Shown: positions 17,010 through 25,228 of the stretch, piece by piece
Layout: every line of letters begins with the position of its first letter
Numbering within the stretch: the first letter of the stretch is position 1
Source of the DNA: Methylobacterium adhaesivum
GTDB taxonomy: Bacteria; Pseudomonadota; Alphaproteobacteria; Rhizobiales; Beijerinckiaceae
NCBI RefSeq assembly: GCF_022179065.1
Contig: NZ_BPQD01000008.1
Span: 1-64,000 of the forward strand
Length of the DNA stretch: 64,000 bases
Direction of reading: 5' to 3'
Translations under genes and position numbers: made by a program
Notes under the pieces: generated by a model
Told to the model about the DNA's origin: nothing
The model's database searches: none
Seen by the model: only the letters and a program-made list of their open reading frames with translations

Positions 17010-18977
17010 CTAGCGCCGGCCGAACAGCCGCTCGATATCGCCGAGCTTGAGCGCGACGAAGGTCGGCCGGCCGTGGTTGCAGGTGCCCGAGAGCGGCGTC
17101 GCCTCCATCTCCCGAAGCAGGGCGTTCATCTCCTCGGGCCGCAGGCGCCGGCCGGCGCGGATCGAGCCGTGGCAGCTCATGCGCGACAGGATCGCGTCGA
17201 GGCGCCGGCTCAAGGGGCCGCCGCCCGCGTCGTCGCCGTCGAGGCTCCCCTCCTCCAGGCCGCTACCCACCAGGGCGTCCAGGATGTCGATGACGAGGGT
17301 GCGGGTCGAGGCGCCGGCGAGCGCCGCCGGGACCTCGCGGACCAGCACCGCGCCGCTGCCGAAGGCTTCGAGGGTGAGGCCGAGGCGTTCGAGGTCCGGT
17401 GCCGCTTCGAGGAGGCGGGCGGCGTCGTCGGGCGCCATCTCGACCACATCGGGGATGAGCAACCCCTGGCGGGCGATGCCGCCCGCCGCGCGCTCGCGCT
17501 TCAGGCGCTCGTAGACGAGGCGCTCATGGGCGGCGTGCTGATCGACGAGGACGAGACCATCCCGGGTCTGAGCGACGATGTAGGTTTCGTGCAGTTGCGC
17601 GCGCGCGGCCCCAAGGGGATGGTCGCCCACGTTATCGGACTCCGGAGACCCGGGGTCGGCCTCCTGGCGCAGGTCGGCGCCGGGGGGCGCGAAGTCGTGG
17701 GTGAACGCCGCCTGCGGCGTCTCTTCGAAGCCGGATCGGTGGGAAACCGCGTCCCGTGCCGGCGGAAAGCGGCCCGGCGCTCCGAACGAGGGCAGGCCCC
17801 GCGGGAGGGGCGGTGCCGTCGCGGGTCGGGCGCCCCAGCCCGTATGGGCCTGGAGGGGCCGGTCGCCCGTGGCGGGCGCTTCGGCAAAGGGCAGACTCTC
17901 CCCCCGCAGGGCCTCCAGGGTCCGGGCGGCCGTGGTCGTCGCCGTGCGGGCGCCGGCCCGGCGCAGGGCTTCGTGGATCGCGCTGACGATGAGGCCCCGC
18001 ACCAGGGAGGCGTCGCGGAACCGCACCTCGGTCTTGGCCGGATGGACGTTGACGTCGACGAAGGCCGGATCGCAGGTGATCGACAGGGCGAGAACGGGGT
18101 GGCGGTCGGAACCCATGGTGTCGGCATAGGCGCCGCGAACGGCGCCGAGCAGGAGGCGGTCGCGCACGGGGCGCCCGTTGACCGTGAAGTGGATCTGGTT
18201 GGCCGCCCCCCGGTGATAGCTCGGCAGACCGACATGTCCCGACAGGGCGAAGCCCTCCCGCGCCATCTCCAGGGGGACGGCGTTGGCGCCGAAATCCGGG
18301 CCGAGCACCGCCGTGAGGCGCCGCAGCAGGGCCGCCGGCCCCGCCTCGCTCTCGCCGGGAAACACCAGGGGGCTGCCACCGTCCGAGCGCAGGACGAGGC
18401 GGATGCCGGGCTCGGCCACGGCGAGGCGCCGCAGGCCCTCGGCGATGGCCGCCGTCTCGGCCCGGTCGGATTTGAGGAACTTGAGGCGGGCCGGCGTCGC
18501 CGAGAACAGGTCCGCGACCTCGATGCGGGTGCCGCGCGGACTGGGCGCGGGACGCACCTCGCCCCGCACACCCGCATCCACCGTGAGGCTGTGGCCGGTC
18601 TCGCCCGTGGCCGTCCGGCTCGTCAGGGTCAGGCGGGCCACGGCGCCGATGGACGGCAGGGCCTCGCCGCGAAACCCGAGGGTGTCGATCCGGGTCAGGT
18701 CGCCGTCCGGCAGCTTCGAGGTCGCGTGGCGCTCGACCGCCAGGGCGAGATCCTCCGGCCCCATGCCAGCGCCGTCATCGACCACCCGGATGAGACGCCG
18801 GCCCCCGCCCTCCACCGTGACCTCTATGCTGCGGGCGCCGGCATCGATGGCGTTCTCCACGAGTTCCTTCACGGCCGAGGCCGGCCGTTCCACCACCTCG
18901 CCGGCCGCGATGCGATCAACGAGGATCGGATCGAGGCGGCGGACGGGTCCGGGATGGCGGGATGGCGCGACGGGCAT
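17010..18977 (-). CDS. mutL: DNA mismatch repair protein MutL with endonuclease site
   Basis: A 655-residue MutL. The N-terminal GHKL ATPase has Ile-Ala-Ala-Gly-Glu-Val-Val-Glu-Arg-Pro, Glu-Leu-Val-Glu-Asn-Ala-Ile-Asp-Ala-Gly, Asp-Asp-Gly-Ala-Gly-Met and Thr-Leu-Gly-Phe-Arg-Gly-Glu-Ala-Leu. After a Pro-rich linker (about 370-450) the C-terminal domain carries the metal-dependent nicking motif Asp479-Gln-His-Ala-X2-Glu-X4-Glu, Ser-Cys-His-Gly-Ser, and Cys633-Asn-His-Gly-Arg-Pro. This is the MutL type of bacteria without MutH and Dam-directed repair. It converges with rsmD, 14 bases apart, and is divergent from the glycosyltransferase gene. Confidence 0.96.
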   Translation of the reverse strand: MPVAPSRHPGPVRRLDPILVDRIAAGEVVERPASAVKELVENAIDAGARSIEVTVEGGGRRLIRVVDDGAGMGPEDLALAVERHATSKLPDGDLTRIDTLGFRGEALPSIGAVARLTLTSRTATGETGHSLTVDAGVRGEVRPAPSPRGTRIEVADLFSATPARLKFLKSDRAETAAIAEGLRRLAVAEPGIRLVLRSDGGSPLVFPGESEAGPAALLRRLTAVLGPDFGANAVPLEMAREGFALSGHVGLPSYHRGAANQIHFTVNGRPVRDRLLLGAVRGAYADTMGSDRHPVLALSITCDPAFVDVNVHPAKTEVRFRDASLVRGLIVSAIHEALRRAGARTATTTAARTLEALRGESLPFAEAPATGDRPLQAHTGWGARPATAPPLPRGLPSFGAPGRFPPARDAVSHRSGFEETPQAAFTHDFAPPGADLRQEADPGSPESDNVGDHPLGAARAQLHETYIVAQTRDGLVLVDQHAAHERLVYERLKRERAAGGIARQGLLIPDVVEMAPDDAARLLEAAPDLERLGLTLEAFGSGAVLVREVPAALAGASTRTLVIDILDALVGSGLEEGSLDGDDAGGGPLSRRLDAILSRMSCHGSIRAGRRLRPEEMNALLREMEATPLSGTCNHGRPTFVALKLGDIERLFGRR

Positions 18978-19082
18978 GGCGGGATTATACGACGGCCTTC
19001 ACACGGCGGGAAAGCGAGCGGCGGGTCTTCCCCCGCGCCATCCCGCCCAGACATCGCGGATGCCCACGGGGCGGGGACCTGC

Positions 19083-20129
19083 GTGACCGAAACTCTGGAG
19101 CGCTGCCGCGCGGTGTGGGGGCGAACCGACCGGATCGCCGCTCCGCCGACCGTGCGGATCGTGACCGACGCGGTCTACCGGCCCGGCACCGCCGCCGCCG
19201 CCTGGAGCCTGACGGGACCGGACGGAACGCACCTCGACGGCGACGGCGAAGCCGCGTCCGACGTGGCACCGGCGGATTCCGCAGGCGCCGGGCCGCATCT
19301 CTATCTCGGGGCCCTCGCCAGCCATTACGGACACTTCCTGGTCGGCACCCTGGGGCGCCTGTGGCCGCTCCTCCACTGGCGCGGGCCCCCGCCCCGCCTC
19401 CTCTGCCACGCGACGGACGACCCCGCCGCCCTTCCCTTCCTCGCGCCGATTCTCGCGGGCTTCGGCCTGACGCCGGCCAACGTGGTTCGCTTCGACCGGC
19501 CGACCCGCATCCCCCACCTCGTCCTGCCCAAGCCGAGCCTGAAGGAGCAGGCCTTCGCGCACGCGGTCCATGCCGATCTCGTGCGCGCCATCGGCGCTCC
19601 GTTCTGGAAGGATGCCGTCGTCGACGGGGTGACGCGTCCGGTCTACCTGTCGAAGGCCCGCCTCGCCTCCGGCATCTCGCGCCTGCGCAACGAAGCGGAT
19701 CTCGAGGCGGCGCTGGCGCGTCGCGGCGTCGACATCGTCTACCCCGAGCACTTGAGCTTGCCCGACCTCGTGCGCCTGTTCTCGGAGCGCCGGGTGGTGA
19801 TGGGGACGGCAGGGTCGGCGTTCCACACGGCGGCCTTCGCGGCGCCCGGCCGGCGCATCCTCGGCCTGAACTGGGCGCCGCACCTCAACGCGAACTTTCC
19901 CCTGCTCGATGGCCTCAACGGCACCCGGGGCCGCTACTACCATCCTGTCGGCAGCGAGGCCGGCCCGGACGAGGGATTCCATTTCGGCTGGTCGGTGCCC
20001 GATCCGGAACGAGTGGCGGAGGAACTCGTCGACCGGGCCGCGGATTTCGACGGTTTGGACGCCCGTGATGCCGGGCGGGCCCGAGTTGGCCTCGGGGCTA
20101 GGATCGGGCGCTGGCTCAAGCGCCCCTGA
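19083..20129 (+). CDS. Glycosyltransferase family 61 protein
   Basis: A 348-residue cytoplasmic protein with the pattern of GT61 (DUF563) enzymes: a central Leu-Gly-Ala-Leu-Ala-Ser-His-Tyr-Gly-His-Phe-Leu segment, Tyr-Leu-Ser-Lys-Ala-Arg, Gly-Val-Asp-Ile-Val-Tyr-Pro-Glu, and Val-Met-Gly-Thr-Ala-Gly-Ser-Ala-Phe-His-Thr-Ala. Family members add sugars to polysaccharides, O-antigen or glycoproteins. There is no ATG at the right place; GTG 19083, preceded by GGCGGGG, gives a start right before the first conserved helix. The kdsD gene lies convergent 40 bases away, consistent with surface polysaccharide work. Donor and acceptor are unknown. Confidence 0.78.
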   Translation: MTETLERCRAVWGRTDRIAAPPTVRIVTDAVYRPGTAAAAWSLTGPDGTHLDGDGEAASDVAPADSAGAGPHLYLGALASHYGHFLVGTLGRLWPLLHWRGPPPRLLCHATDDPAALPFLAPILAGFGLTPANVVRFDRPTRIPHLVLPKPSLKEQAFAHAVHADLVRAIGAPFWKDAVVDGVTRPVYLSKARLASGISRLRNEADLEAALARRGVDIVYPEHLSLPDLVRLFSERRVVMGTAGSAFHTAAFAAPGRRILGLNWAPHLNANFPLLDGLNGTRGRYYHPVGSEAGPDEGFHFGWSVPDPERVAEELVDRAADFDGLDARDAGRARVGLGARIGRWLKRP

Positions 20130-20168
20130 TCCGCCATCCCGCAGGGATCGACGGACCGGGCATGGAGC

Positions 20169-21197
20169 TCAGGCGACGCCCGCGCGCAGGAGGTCGTGGT
20201 AGTGGACGAGGCCGACGGGACGGCCGCCCTCGATCACCACCAGGGTGGTGATCTTCATGGATTCCTGAATCTCGAGGGCCTTGGCCAGCAACGTTTCCGG
20301 CACCACCGTGCGGGGCGTGCCGCTCATCAGGGCCTCGACGGCGAGACTGTCGAGGTCGGTGCGGAAGACGTTGCGGCGGAGATCCCCATCCGTGACGATG
20401 CCGGCGAGGCGCCCGTCCGCCTCCACCACCAGCACCGAGCCGAAGCCCTTGGCATCGATCTCGCGGATGGCCGCCCGCATGGGCGTTCCGCGCGACACGA
20501 CGGGCAGGCGCTCGCCCGTGTGCATCACTTCGCGGACCTGGCGCAGGGAGGCGCCGAGGCGTCCGCCCGGATGGTAGATGCTGAATTCCCGGGCGGAGAA
20601 GCCGCGCGCTTCGAGGAGCGCCACGGCCAGGGCGTCGCCGAGCGCCAGCTGCATGGCCGTGGAGGTGGTGGGGGCGAGCCCGTTCGGACACGCTTCGCGG
20701 GCCTTCGGCAGGGTGAGGCAGACATCGGCCTCGCGGCCGAGGGTGGACTCGGGATTGGCCGTGATGGCGATGAGGCCGACGCGGTAGCGGCGGGCATAGC
20801 CGATGATGTCGGCGAGTTCCGTGGTCTCGCCCGACCACGACAGGGCGACCACCACGTCCTCGGGCTGGACCATGCCGAGGTCGCCGTGGCTCGCCTCCGC
20901 CGGGTGGACGTAGAGGGCCGGCGTTCCCGTCGAGGCGAAGGTCGCGGCGATCTTGCGGCCGATATGGCCGGACTTGCCCATGCCCGTGAGGATCGCGCGG
21001 CCCCGGGCCTGGCTCAGGCGCGCCACCGCCGCCGTGAACGCCTCCCCGAGGCCGTTGCCGATGGCCGCCATGAGGCAGTCGAGGCCGTCGCGCTCGGTGC
21101 CGATGGTGCGCAGGGCCGAGGCGATGGCCGGTGTGACGCCGGGGGCCGCGTCGTTGGACGCCAGCGCCGCGTTCGGGGCCGTGTTCGCTGGAGCCAT
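20169..21197 (-). CDS. kdsD: D-arabinose 5-phosphate isomerase (KdsD/KpsF)
   Basis: A 342-residue isomerase that supplies arabinose 5-phosphate for Kdo, the inner-core sugar of lipopolysaccharide. The SIS domain (about 40-180) has Thr-Gly-Met-Gly-Lys-Ser-Gly-His-Ile, Ser-Trp-Ser-Gly-Glu-Thr and the catalytic region His-Gly-Asp-Leu-Gly; Tyr-His-Pro-Gly-Gly-Arg-Leu-Gly follows; two CBS domains fill residues 205-342. ATG 21197 is preceded by GAGGAG; a GTG six codons upstream overlaps that ribosome site and is less likely. Neighbouring surface genes (GT61, outer-membrane barrel) fit an envelope role. Confidence 0.93.
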   Translation of the reverse strand: MAPANTAPNAALASNDAAPGVTPAIASALRTIGTERDGLDCLMAAIGNGLGEAFTAAVARLSQARGRAILTGMGKSGHIGRKIAATFASTGTPALYVHPAEASHGDLGMVQPEDVVVALSWSGETTELADIIGYARRYRVGLIAITANPESTLGREADVCLTLPKAREACPNGLAPTTSTAMQLALGDALAVALLEARGFSAREFSIYHPGGRLGASLRQVREVMHTGERLPVVSRGTPMRAAIREIDAKGFGSVLVVEADGRLAGIVTDGDLRRNVFRTDLDSLAVEALMSGTPRTVVPETLLAKALEIQESMKITTLVVIEGGRPVGLVHYHDLLRAGVA

Positions 21198-21460
21198 CCC
21201 GCTCCGTCTCCTCACTGACCGGGGCCGCGTCCGCGCGAGCCCCCAAACCCGTGCCTATGGCGCGCGAATGTGGTCGCAAGGCGGCCTGTGCCGAGGCGAT
21301 CCACCGCCCGTTCGGCCGGGTCGTTGACGGCGCATTAACCCTGCCGGTTGTAGCAATCTTAACCATGATCCGCCCGGTCTCATCGGCGTGATCGCCCCCG
21401 AAGCCGGGGTGTCTCCCGCGACGGAGCACCGGGCTTCGTCACCAAGGACGACGGTTTCCG

Positions 21461-23179
21461 ATGGGCGTGTGGCCGACAGAGGCATGGCGAAACGGGAGCC
21501 TGCGCGGCCTCGCGCTGACGGCCGCCGCCCTCCTCGCCGGGACCGGCGGCGCGACCGCACAGGCCCTTCGCACCGACACGAACCCGAGCTTCGGCACCAC
21601 CGCCCAGACCGATCCCAGCGCGGAGGGATTGAGCGATGCCGCCACCGCCAGCTCACCGCGCCCCCTGCAACCGTCCGATACCGGCGCGGGTGTCCCGGCG
21701 GCCGGTGATGCGCCGGAAGGCGACAGCGGAGCCGGAACGCTGCGCCCGCCGAGCCGCGCGCCGCGCGGGTCCCTGGTGCCCGGCGCGTCGAGCGCCCCGA
21801 ACAACCGCGCCCTGGGCACGCTCCTGCGCCTCCGCGCAGCCCCGGCTCGCCGCTTCGGCTCGGCCACCACCCGGATCACCCGCCAGATCACGCAGGCGTC
21901 CCCCACCGACATCCGCTTGACGCCGGTCGTCCGCACGGCCGTGGTCGGCGTGCCCCTGCCGACCGTCCTGCCCCTCGCCGGCATTCAGACCCCGGGCTTC
22001 CTGTTCGCGGGCGCCCTGCGCCAGCCGCTGGCCGTCGATCAGGCCTACGCACCCCTCGGGATCAAGCTCGGCACCTTCACCTTCCTGCCGGGCTTCCAGC
22101 AGAGCATCGGCTACGACACCAACCCCGAGCAGATCACCCGCCTCGCGGCCAAGCCCTCCGTGGCCCTGCGCACGGAGGCCGACCTCGCCTTCCGCAGCGA
22201 CTGGTCGGCGAGCGAACTCAGCGGTGAATTGCGCGGGTCCTACCTCGAGTACCCGGACAACCCGGCGGCGAGCCGGCCCAACGGCACGGGCGTGACCCGC
22301 CTACGAATCGATGCCAGCCGCGACACCCGCATCGATGTCGAGGGCCGCTTCCTCATCGATACCCAGCGCACCGGCAGCCCCGATCTCAATGCCGGGACGG
22401 CAACGCGCCCGTTGGTGACGAGTTACGGCACCACCGTGGGGGCGACGCAGGTCTTCAATCGCCTCCAGCTCTCGCTGCGCGGCCTCGTCGATCGCTCGCA
22501 GTTCGAGGATGCCCGCCTCGGCGACGGAACCGTCATCACCCAGAGCGATCGCAACCTGAACCAGTACGGGCTGCAGCTCCGGGCCGGCTACGAGATCTCG
22601 CCGAGCCTGACCCCGTTCATCGACGTCCTCGCCGATACCCGCGTCTACGACCTGCGCGTCGATTCCACGGGAACGCGGCGGGATTCCGATGGCCTGACCC
22701 TGTCGACCGGCAGCACCATCGCCCTCACGCGCTTCATCTCCGGCGAACTCTCGGCTGGGTTGCAGCACCGCACCTACAACGACCCGACCCTGCGCGACCT
22801 CACCGCGCCGGTGATGAACGCAGCCCTGATCTGGACGGCGAGCCCCCTCACCACCGTCCGCCTCAACGCCACGGCGGGGATCGTCGAGACGGCGGTCGCG
22901 GGCTCGAGCGGCGTGCGCACCCAGGCCGTCAACCTGGAGGTGCAGCACGATCTCCTGCGCAACCTCTCGCTCATCGGCGGTCTCACCTTCGCGCAGAGCG
23001 ACTACGACCGGGTGAACATCTCGGAGCGCGGCTTCTCCGGCACGGCCCGGATCGACTACCGTTTCAACCGCTGGCTCACGCTGCGCGGAACCTACGTCTA
23101 CCAGCAGGTGAACAGCACCACCGCCTCGGCGAGCTTCCGCTCGAACACCTGGCTCCTCGGCCTCAGGGTGAACCCGTGA
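21461..23179 (+). CDS. Outer-membrane beta-barrel protein (BBP2-type porin-like)
   Basis: A 572-residue outer-membrane protein. After a signal peptide (cleavage likely after Ala-Thr-Ala) comes a Pro/Ser/Thr-rich spacer to about residue 190, then a long series of alternating polar-hydrophobic strands with many Thr, Ser, Tyr and Arg and tyrosine-rich turns, ending in Trp-Leu-Leu-Gly-Leu-Arg-Val-Asn-Pro. The pattern fits the putative beta-barrel porin 2 family, members of which occur in exopolysaccharide export clusters. The kdsD and GT61 neighbours make polysaccharide export plausible but unproven. The stop codon lies inside a terminator hairpin. Confidence 0.75.
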   Translation: MGVWPTEAWRNGSLRGLALTAAALLAGTGGATAQALRTDTNPSFGTTAQTDPSAEGLSDAATASSPRPLQPSDTGAGVPAAGDAPEGDSGAGTLRPPSRAPRGSLVPGASSAPNNRALGTLLRLRAAPARRFGSATTRITRQITQASPTDIRLTPVVRTAVVGVPLPTVLPLAGIQTPGFLFAGALRQPLAVDQAYAPLGIKLGTFTFLPGFQQSIGYDTNPEQITRLAAKPSVALRTEADLAFRSDWSASELSGELRGSYLEYPDNPAASRPNGTGVTRLRIDASRDTRIDVEGRFLIDTQRTGSPDLNAGTATRPLVTSYGTTVGATQVFNRLQLSLRGLVDRSQFEDARLGDGTVITQSDRNLNQYGLQLRAGYEISPSLTPFIDVLADTRVYDLRVDSTGTRRDSDGLTLSTGSTIALTRFISGELSAGLQHRTYNDPTLRDLTAPVMNAALIWTASPLTTVRLNATAGIVETAVAGSSGVRTQAVNLEVQHDLLRNLSLIGGLTFAQSDYDRVNISERGFSGTARIDYRFNRWLTLRGTYVYQQVNSTTASASFRSNTWLLGLRVNP

Positions 23180-23215
23180 TCGGCTTCCTCCCGCCGACGC
23201 GGGAGGAAGCCGATC
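23178..23215. terminator. Bidirectional terminator spanning two stop codons
   Basis: Perfect 16-bp arms GATCGGCTTCCTCCCG (23178-23193) and its complement (23200-23215) enclose a 6-base loop. The first arm begins in the TGA of the beta-barrel gene and the second arm contains two bases of the stop codon of the convergent Inh-type gene. It can fold from either transcript. Confidence 0.75.
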
Positions 23216-23813
23216 AGCGGACCATCGCCAGGGACGCGCCGGATTTCGAGAGGGCGCCATCGAGGGCGCCCCCGCCCTGGCGCAGGCGGGCCGTGACCGT
23301 GCCGCCGGGCTGGTAGAGGTACACCTCGCCGTCGCGGTAGTCCCAGGCCGTGACCTTGGCCAGGTCCTTGTTCGGGCAACCGGCGGCGCTGGCCTTGTAG
23401 AGGTCGAGGGCCGGCGCACTCGACAGGGACACCTTGCAGCTCGCGCCCGTGGCGTCCTTGGCCGTCCAGCTGCCGACCACCGACGACCGCCCCGAAGCCA
23501 CCACGACGGGTGGCGGCGCCGGCGGGGCGACGGGCGCCACGCTCGCCTCGGGAGCGATGACCGGCGTGGACGGAGCCACGGCGACGTCGGCGCCGGGCGG
23601 CGGCTCCACGGGAACGGCCGTGGCGCCGGGCGGCGGCGCGAGGGGCGACGTGGTGATGGGGGCCGACGGCATCGCCGGCAACGTGGTGTCGAGGGCGGCC
23701 TGGGGCCCGGGGGAACGGACGCGGGACTGGGTTTCGAGACGCGACGACGCACAGGCGCCCAGGCCGGCGGTAAGCGCCAGGACGGCAACGGTCGACAGGA
23801 GCGGACGCGGCAT
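23214..23813 (-). CDS. AprI/Inh-family lipoprotein-like protein
   Basis: A 199-residue exported protein. The signal peptide ends in Leu-Gly-Ala-Cys at residues 18-21, a good lipobox, so it is likely a lipoprotein. A Pro/Ala/Val-rich spacer (about 40-105) leads to a C-terminal domain with Val-Val-Gly-Ser-Trp, a paired Cys-Lys-Val...Gly-Cys-Pro and a short beta-barrel-like pattern, matching the AprI/Inh metalloprotease inhibitor family. In alphaproteobacteria this domain is widespread and not always tied to a protease. ATG 23813 starts the signal peptide; upstream in-frame codons do not fit. Confidence 0.72.
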   Translation of the reverse strand: MPRPLLSTVAVLALTAGLGACASSRLETQSRVRSPGPQAALDTTLPAMPSAPITTSPLAPPPGATAVPVEPPPGADVAVAPSTPVIAPEASVAPVAPPAPPPVVVASGRSSVVGSWTAKDATGASCKVSLSSAPALDLYKASAAGCPNKDLAKVTAWDYRDGEVYLYQPGGTVTARLRQGGGALDGALSKSGASLAMVR

Positions 23814-23980
23814 CTTGAGGCAAATCCCGAACACGTCGGGGTCGCGGACACGACCCCCATGCGGGTTGCCTCACCGCCAAATGCGATGGCCGCAAGGCAG
23901 CTCTTCACGGGTTCTGGGGATTCCCGGGACCGCCAGCGAGTTTGCGCCCCGGTGTGGCCGGAACGCCGCAAAGCGGTGGC

Positions 23981-25228
23981 TCAGGACGGACGAATGCCGT
24001 CGATGGCAAGGCGCAGATGCTTGGGCCCGCGCAGGGCGGAGCCTGGCCGGTAGGGCGGCGGATCGTCCGCAAGGCGGGGATGGTCGAGGCGCTGCGCGAG
24101 GGCGGTGAGCGCCGCCTCGGCCTCGAAGCGCGCGAGGGGCGCGCCGATACAATAGTGCAATCCCCCGCCGAACCCGAGATGACGGATGCCGCCCCGGTCG
24201 GGATCGAAGCGGTCGGGGTCGGTGAACACGGCCGGATCGCGATTGCCGGACGCCAGGAGCAGGATGATGTCCGCCCCCTCCGGAATCGTCGTGCCGGCGA
24301 TGGCGATGTCCGCGAGCGCCCGGCGGGTGCGGAACTGGACCGGGGGATCGTAGCGCTGCACCTCCTCGATGAGGCGCGGGGCGCGGCCCGGGTCGCGGCG
24401 CAGGCTGGCCAGCTCTTCGGGGTTGCGCATGAGCGCCAGCGTGGCGTTGGCGATGAGATTCACGGTGGTCTCGTGGCCCGCCACCAGCATCAGGATCGAC
24501 GTGGCGATGAGGTCGTAATCCCCCATCCGGGGCACCCCCGGTACGCCGCCCCCGGCGAGGCCCGACAGCATGTCGTCCTTCGGCGTCCGGCGTTTCTCCT
24601 TGATGAGGCCGGTCATGTAGTCGGAGATGGTCTCGAAGGTCCGGCTGTTCTCCGCCCGTGCCTCCGTGTCGGCGAGGGTGTCGGGTTCGAGGGCCGTGGC
24701 GAGCTGCGTCGCCCAGCCGTGGAACCGGGGCTCGTCCTCCGTCGGCACGCCGAGCATCTCGCAGATGATCGTCACCGGCAGCGGATAGGCGAGGTCATCG
24801 ACGACGTCGAACTCGGTCGATCCCGCGTGCTTCGTCAGGATCTCGTCCACGAGGGTGTGCGAGCGCGCGCGCAGGGCCTGGACGCGGGCATTCGTGAACT
24901 CGTGCATCACGGCCTTGCGCAGGGTGTCGTGGTCCGGCGGATCGCGGAAGATGAAGGGCCGGTGCGCGTCGGTGATGCGGTCGCGGATCGGCTTCACGAT
25001 CCAGTCCGAGAGAGGGTTGCCGGTCTTGGGCCGATCCGCCGGGGGCAGGGTTTCGGAGCTGACGCGCGGGTCGTGGAGCAGGCTCGTGATCGCCGCGTGG
25101 GTCGAGGCCACGTAGGTTCCGTCGGACTGGAGCGCCACGGGAGTCTCGCGCAGGCGAGCGAACAGGGGATAGGGATCGGCCCGGTTGGCTTCGTCCTTCA
25201 CCTGTTCGAACAGGGTTGCGTCGCTCAT
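23981..25228 (-). CDS. Cytochrome P450
   Basis: A 415-residue soluble bacterial P450 monooxygenase. The I-helix Ala250-Gly-His-Glu-Thr-Thr, the K-helix Glu289-X-X-Arg292 and the heme loop Phe-Gly-Gly-Gly-Leu-His-Tyr-Cys360-Ile-Gly are all intact; Cys360 is the heme ligand. No membrane anchor is present, so it is a class I system that needs a ferredoxin and reductase, and these are encoded immediately upstream in the same operon. Its ATG overlaps the reductase stop by four bases. The substrate cannot be predicted; similar P450s act on terpenoids, fatty acids and aromatic compounds. Confidence 0.95.
   Translation of the reverse strand: MSDATLFEQVKDEANRADPYPLFARLRETPVALQSDGTYVASTHAAITSLLHDPRVSSETLPPADRPKTGNPLSDWIVKPIRDRITDAHRPFIFRDPPDHDTLRKAVMHEFTNARVQALRARSHTLVDEILTKHAGSTEFDVVDDLAYPLPVTIICEMLGVPTEDEPRFHGWATQLATALEPDTLADTEARAENSRTFETISDYMTGLIKEKRRTPKDDMLSGLAGGGVPGVPRMGDYDLIATSILMLVAGHETTVNLIANATLALMRNPEELASLRRDPGRAPRLIEEVQRYDPPVQFRTRRALADIAIAGTTIPEGADIILLLASGNRDPAVFTDPDRFDPDRGGIRHLGFGGGLHYCIGAPLARFEAEAALTALAQRLDHPRLADDPPPYRPGSALRGPKHLRLAIDGIRPS

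Noticed and set aside
17073-19082. Long plus-strand open frame continuous with the glycosyltransferase
   Set aside because: It is antisense to mutL, whose motifs are complete. Only the part from GTG 19083 has a protein-like sequence.
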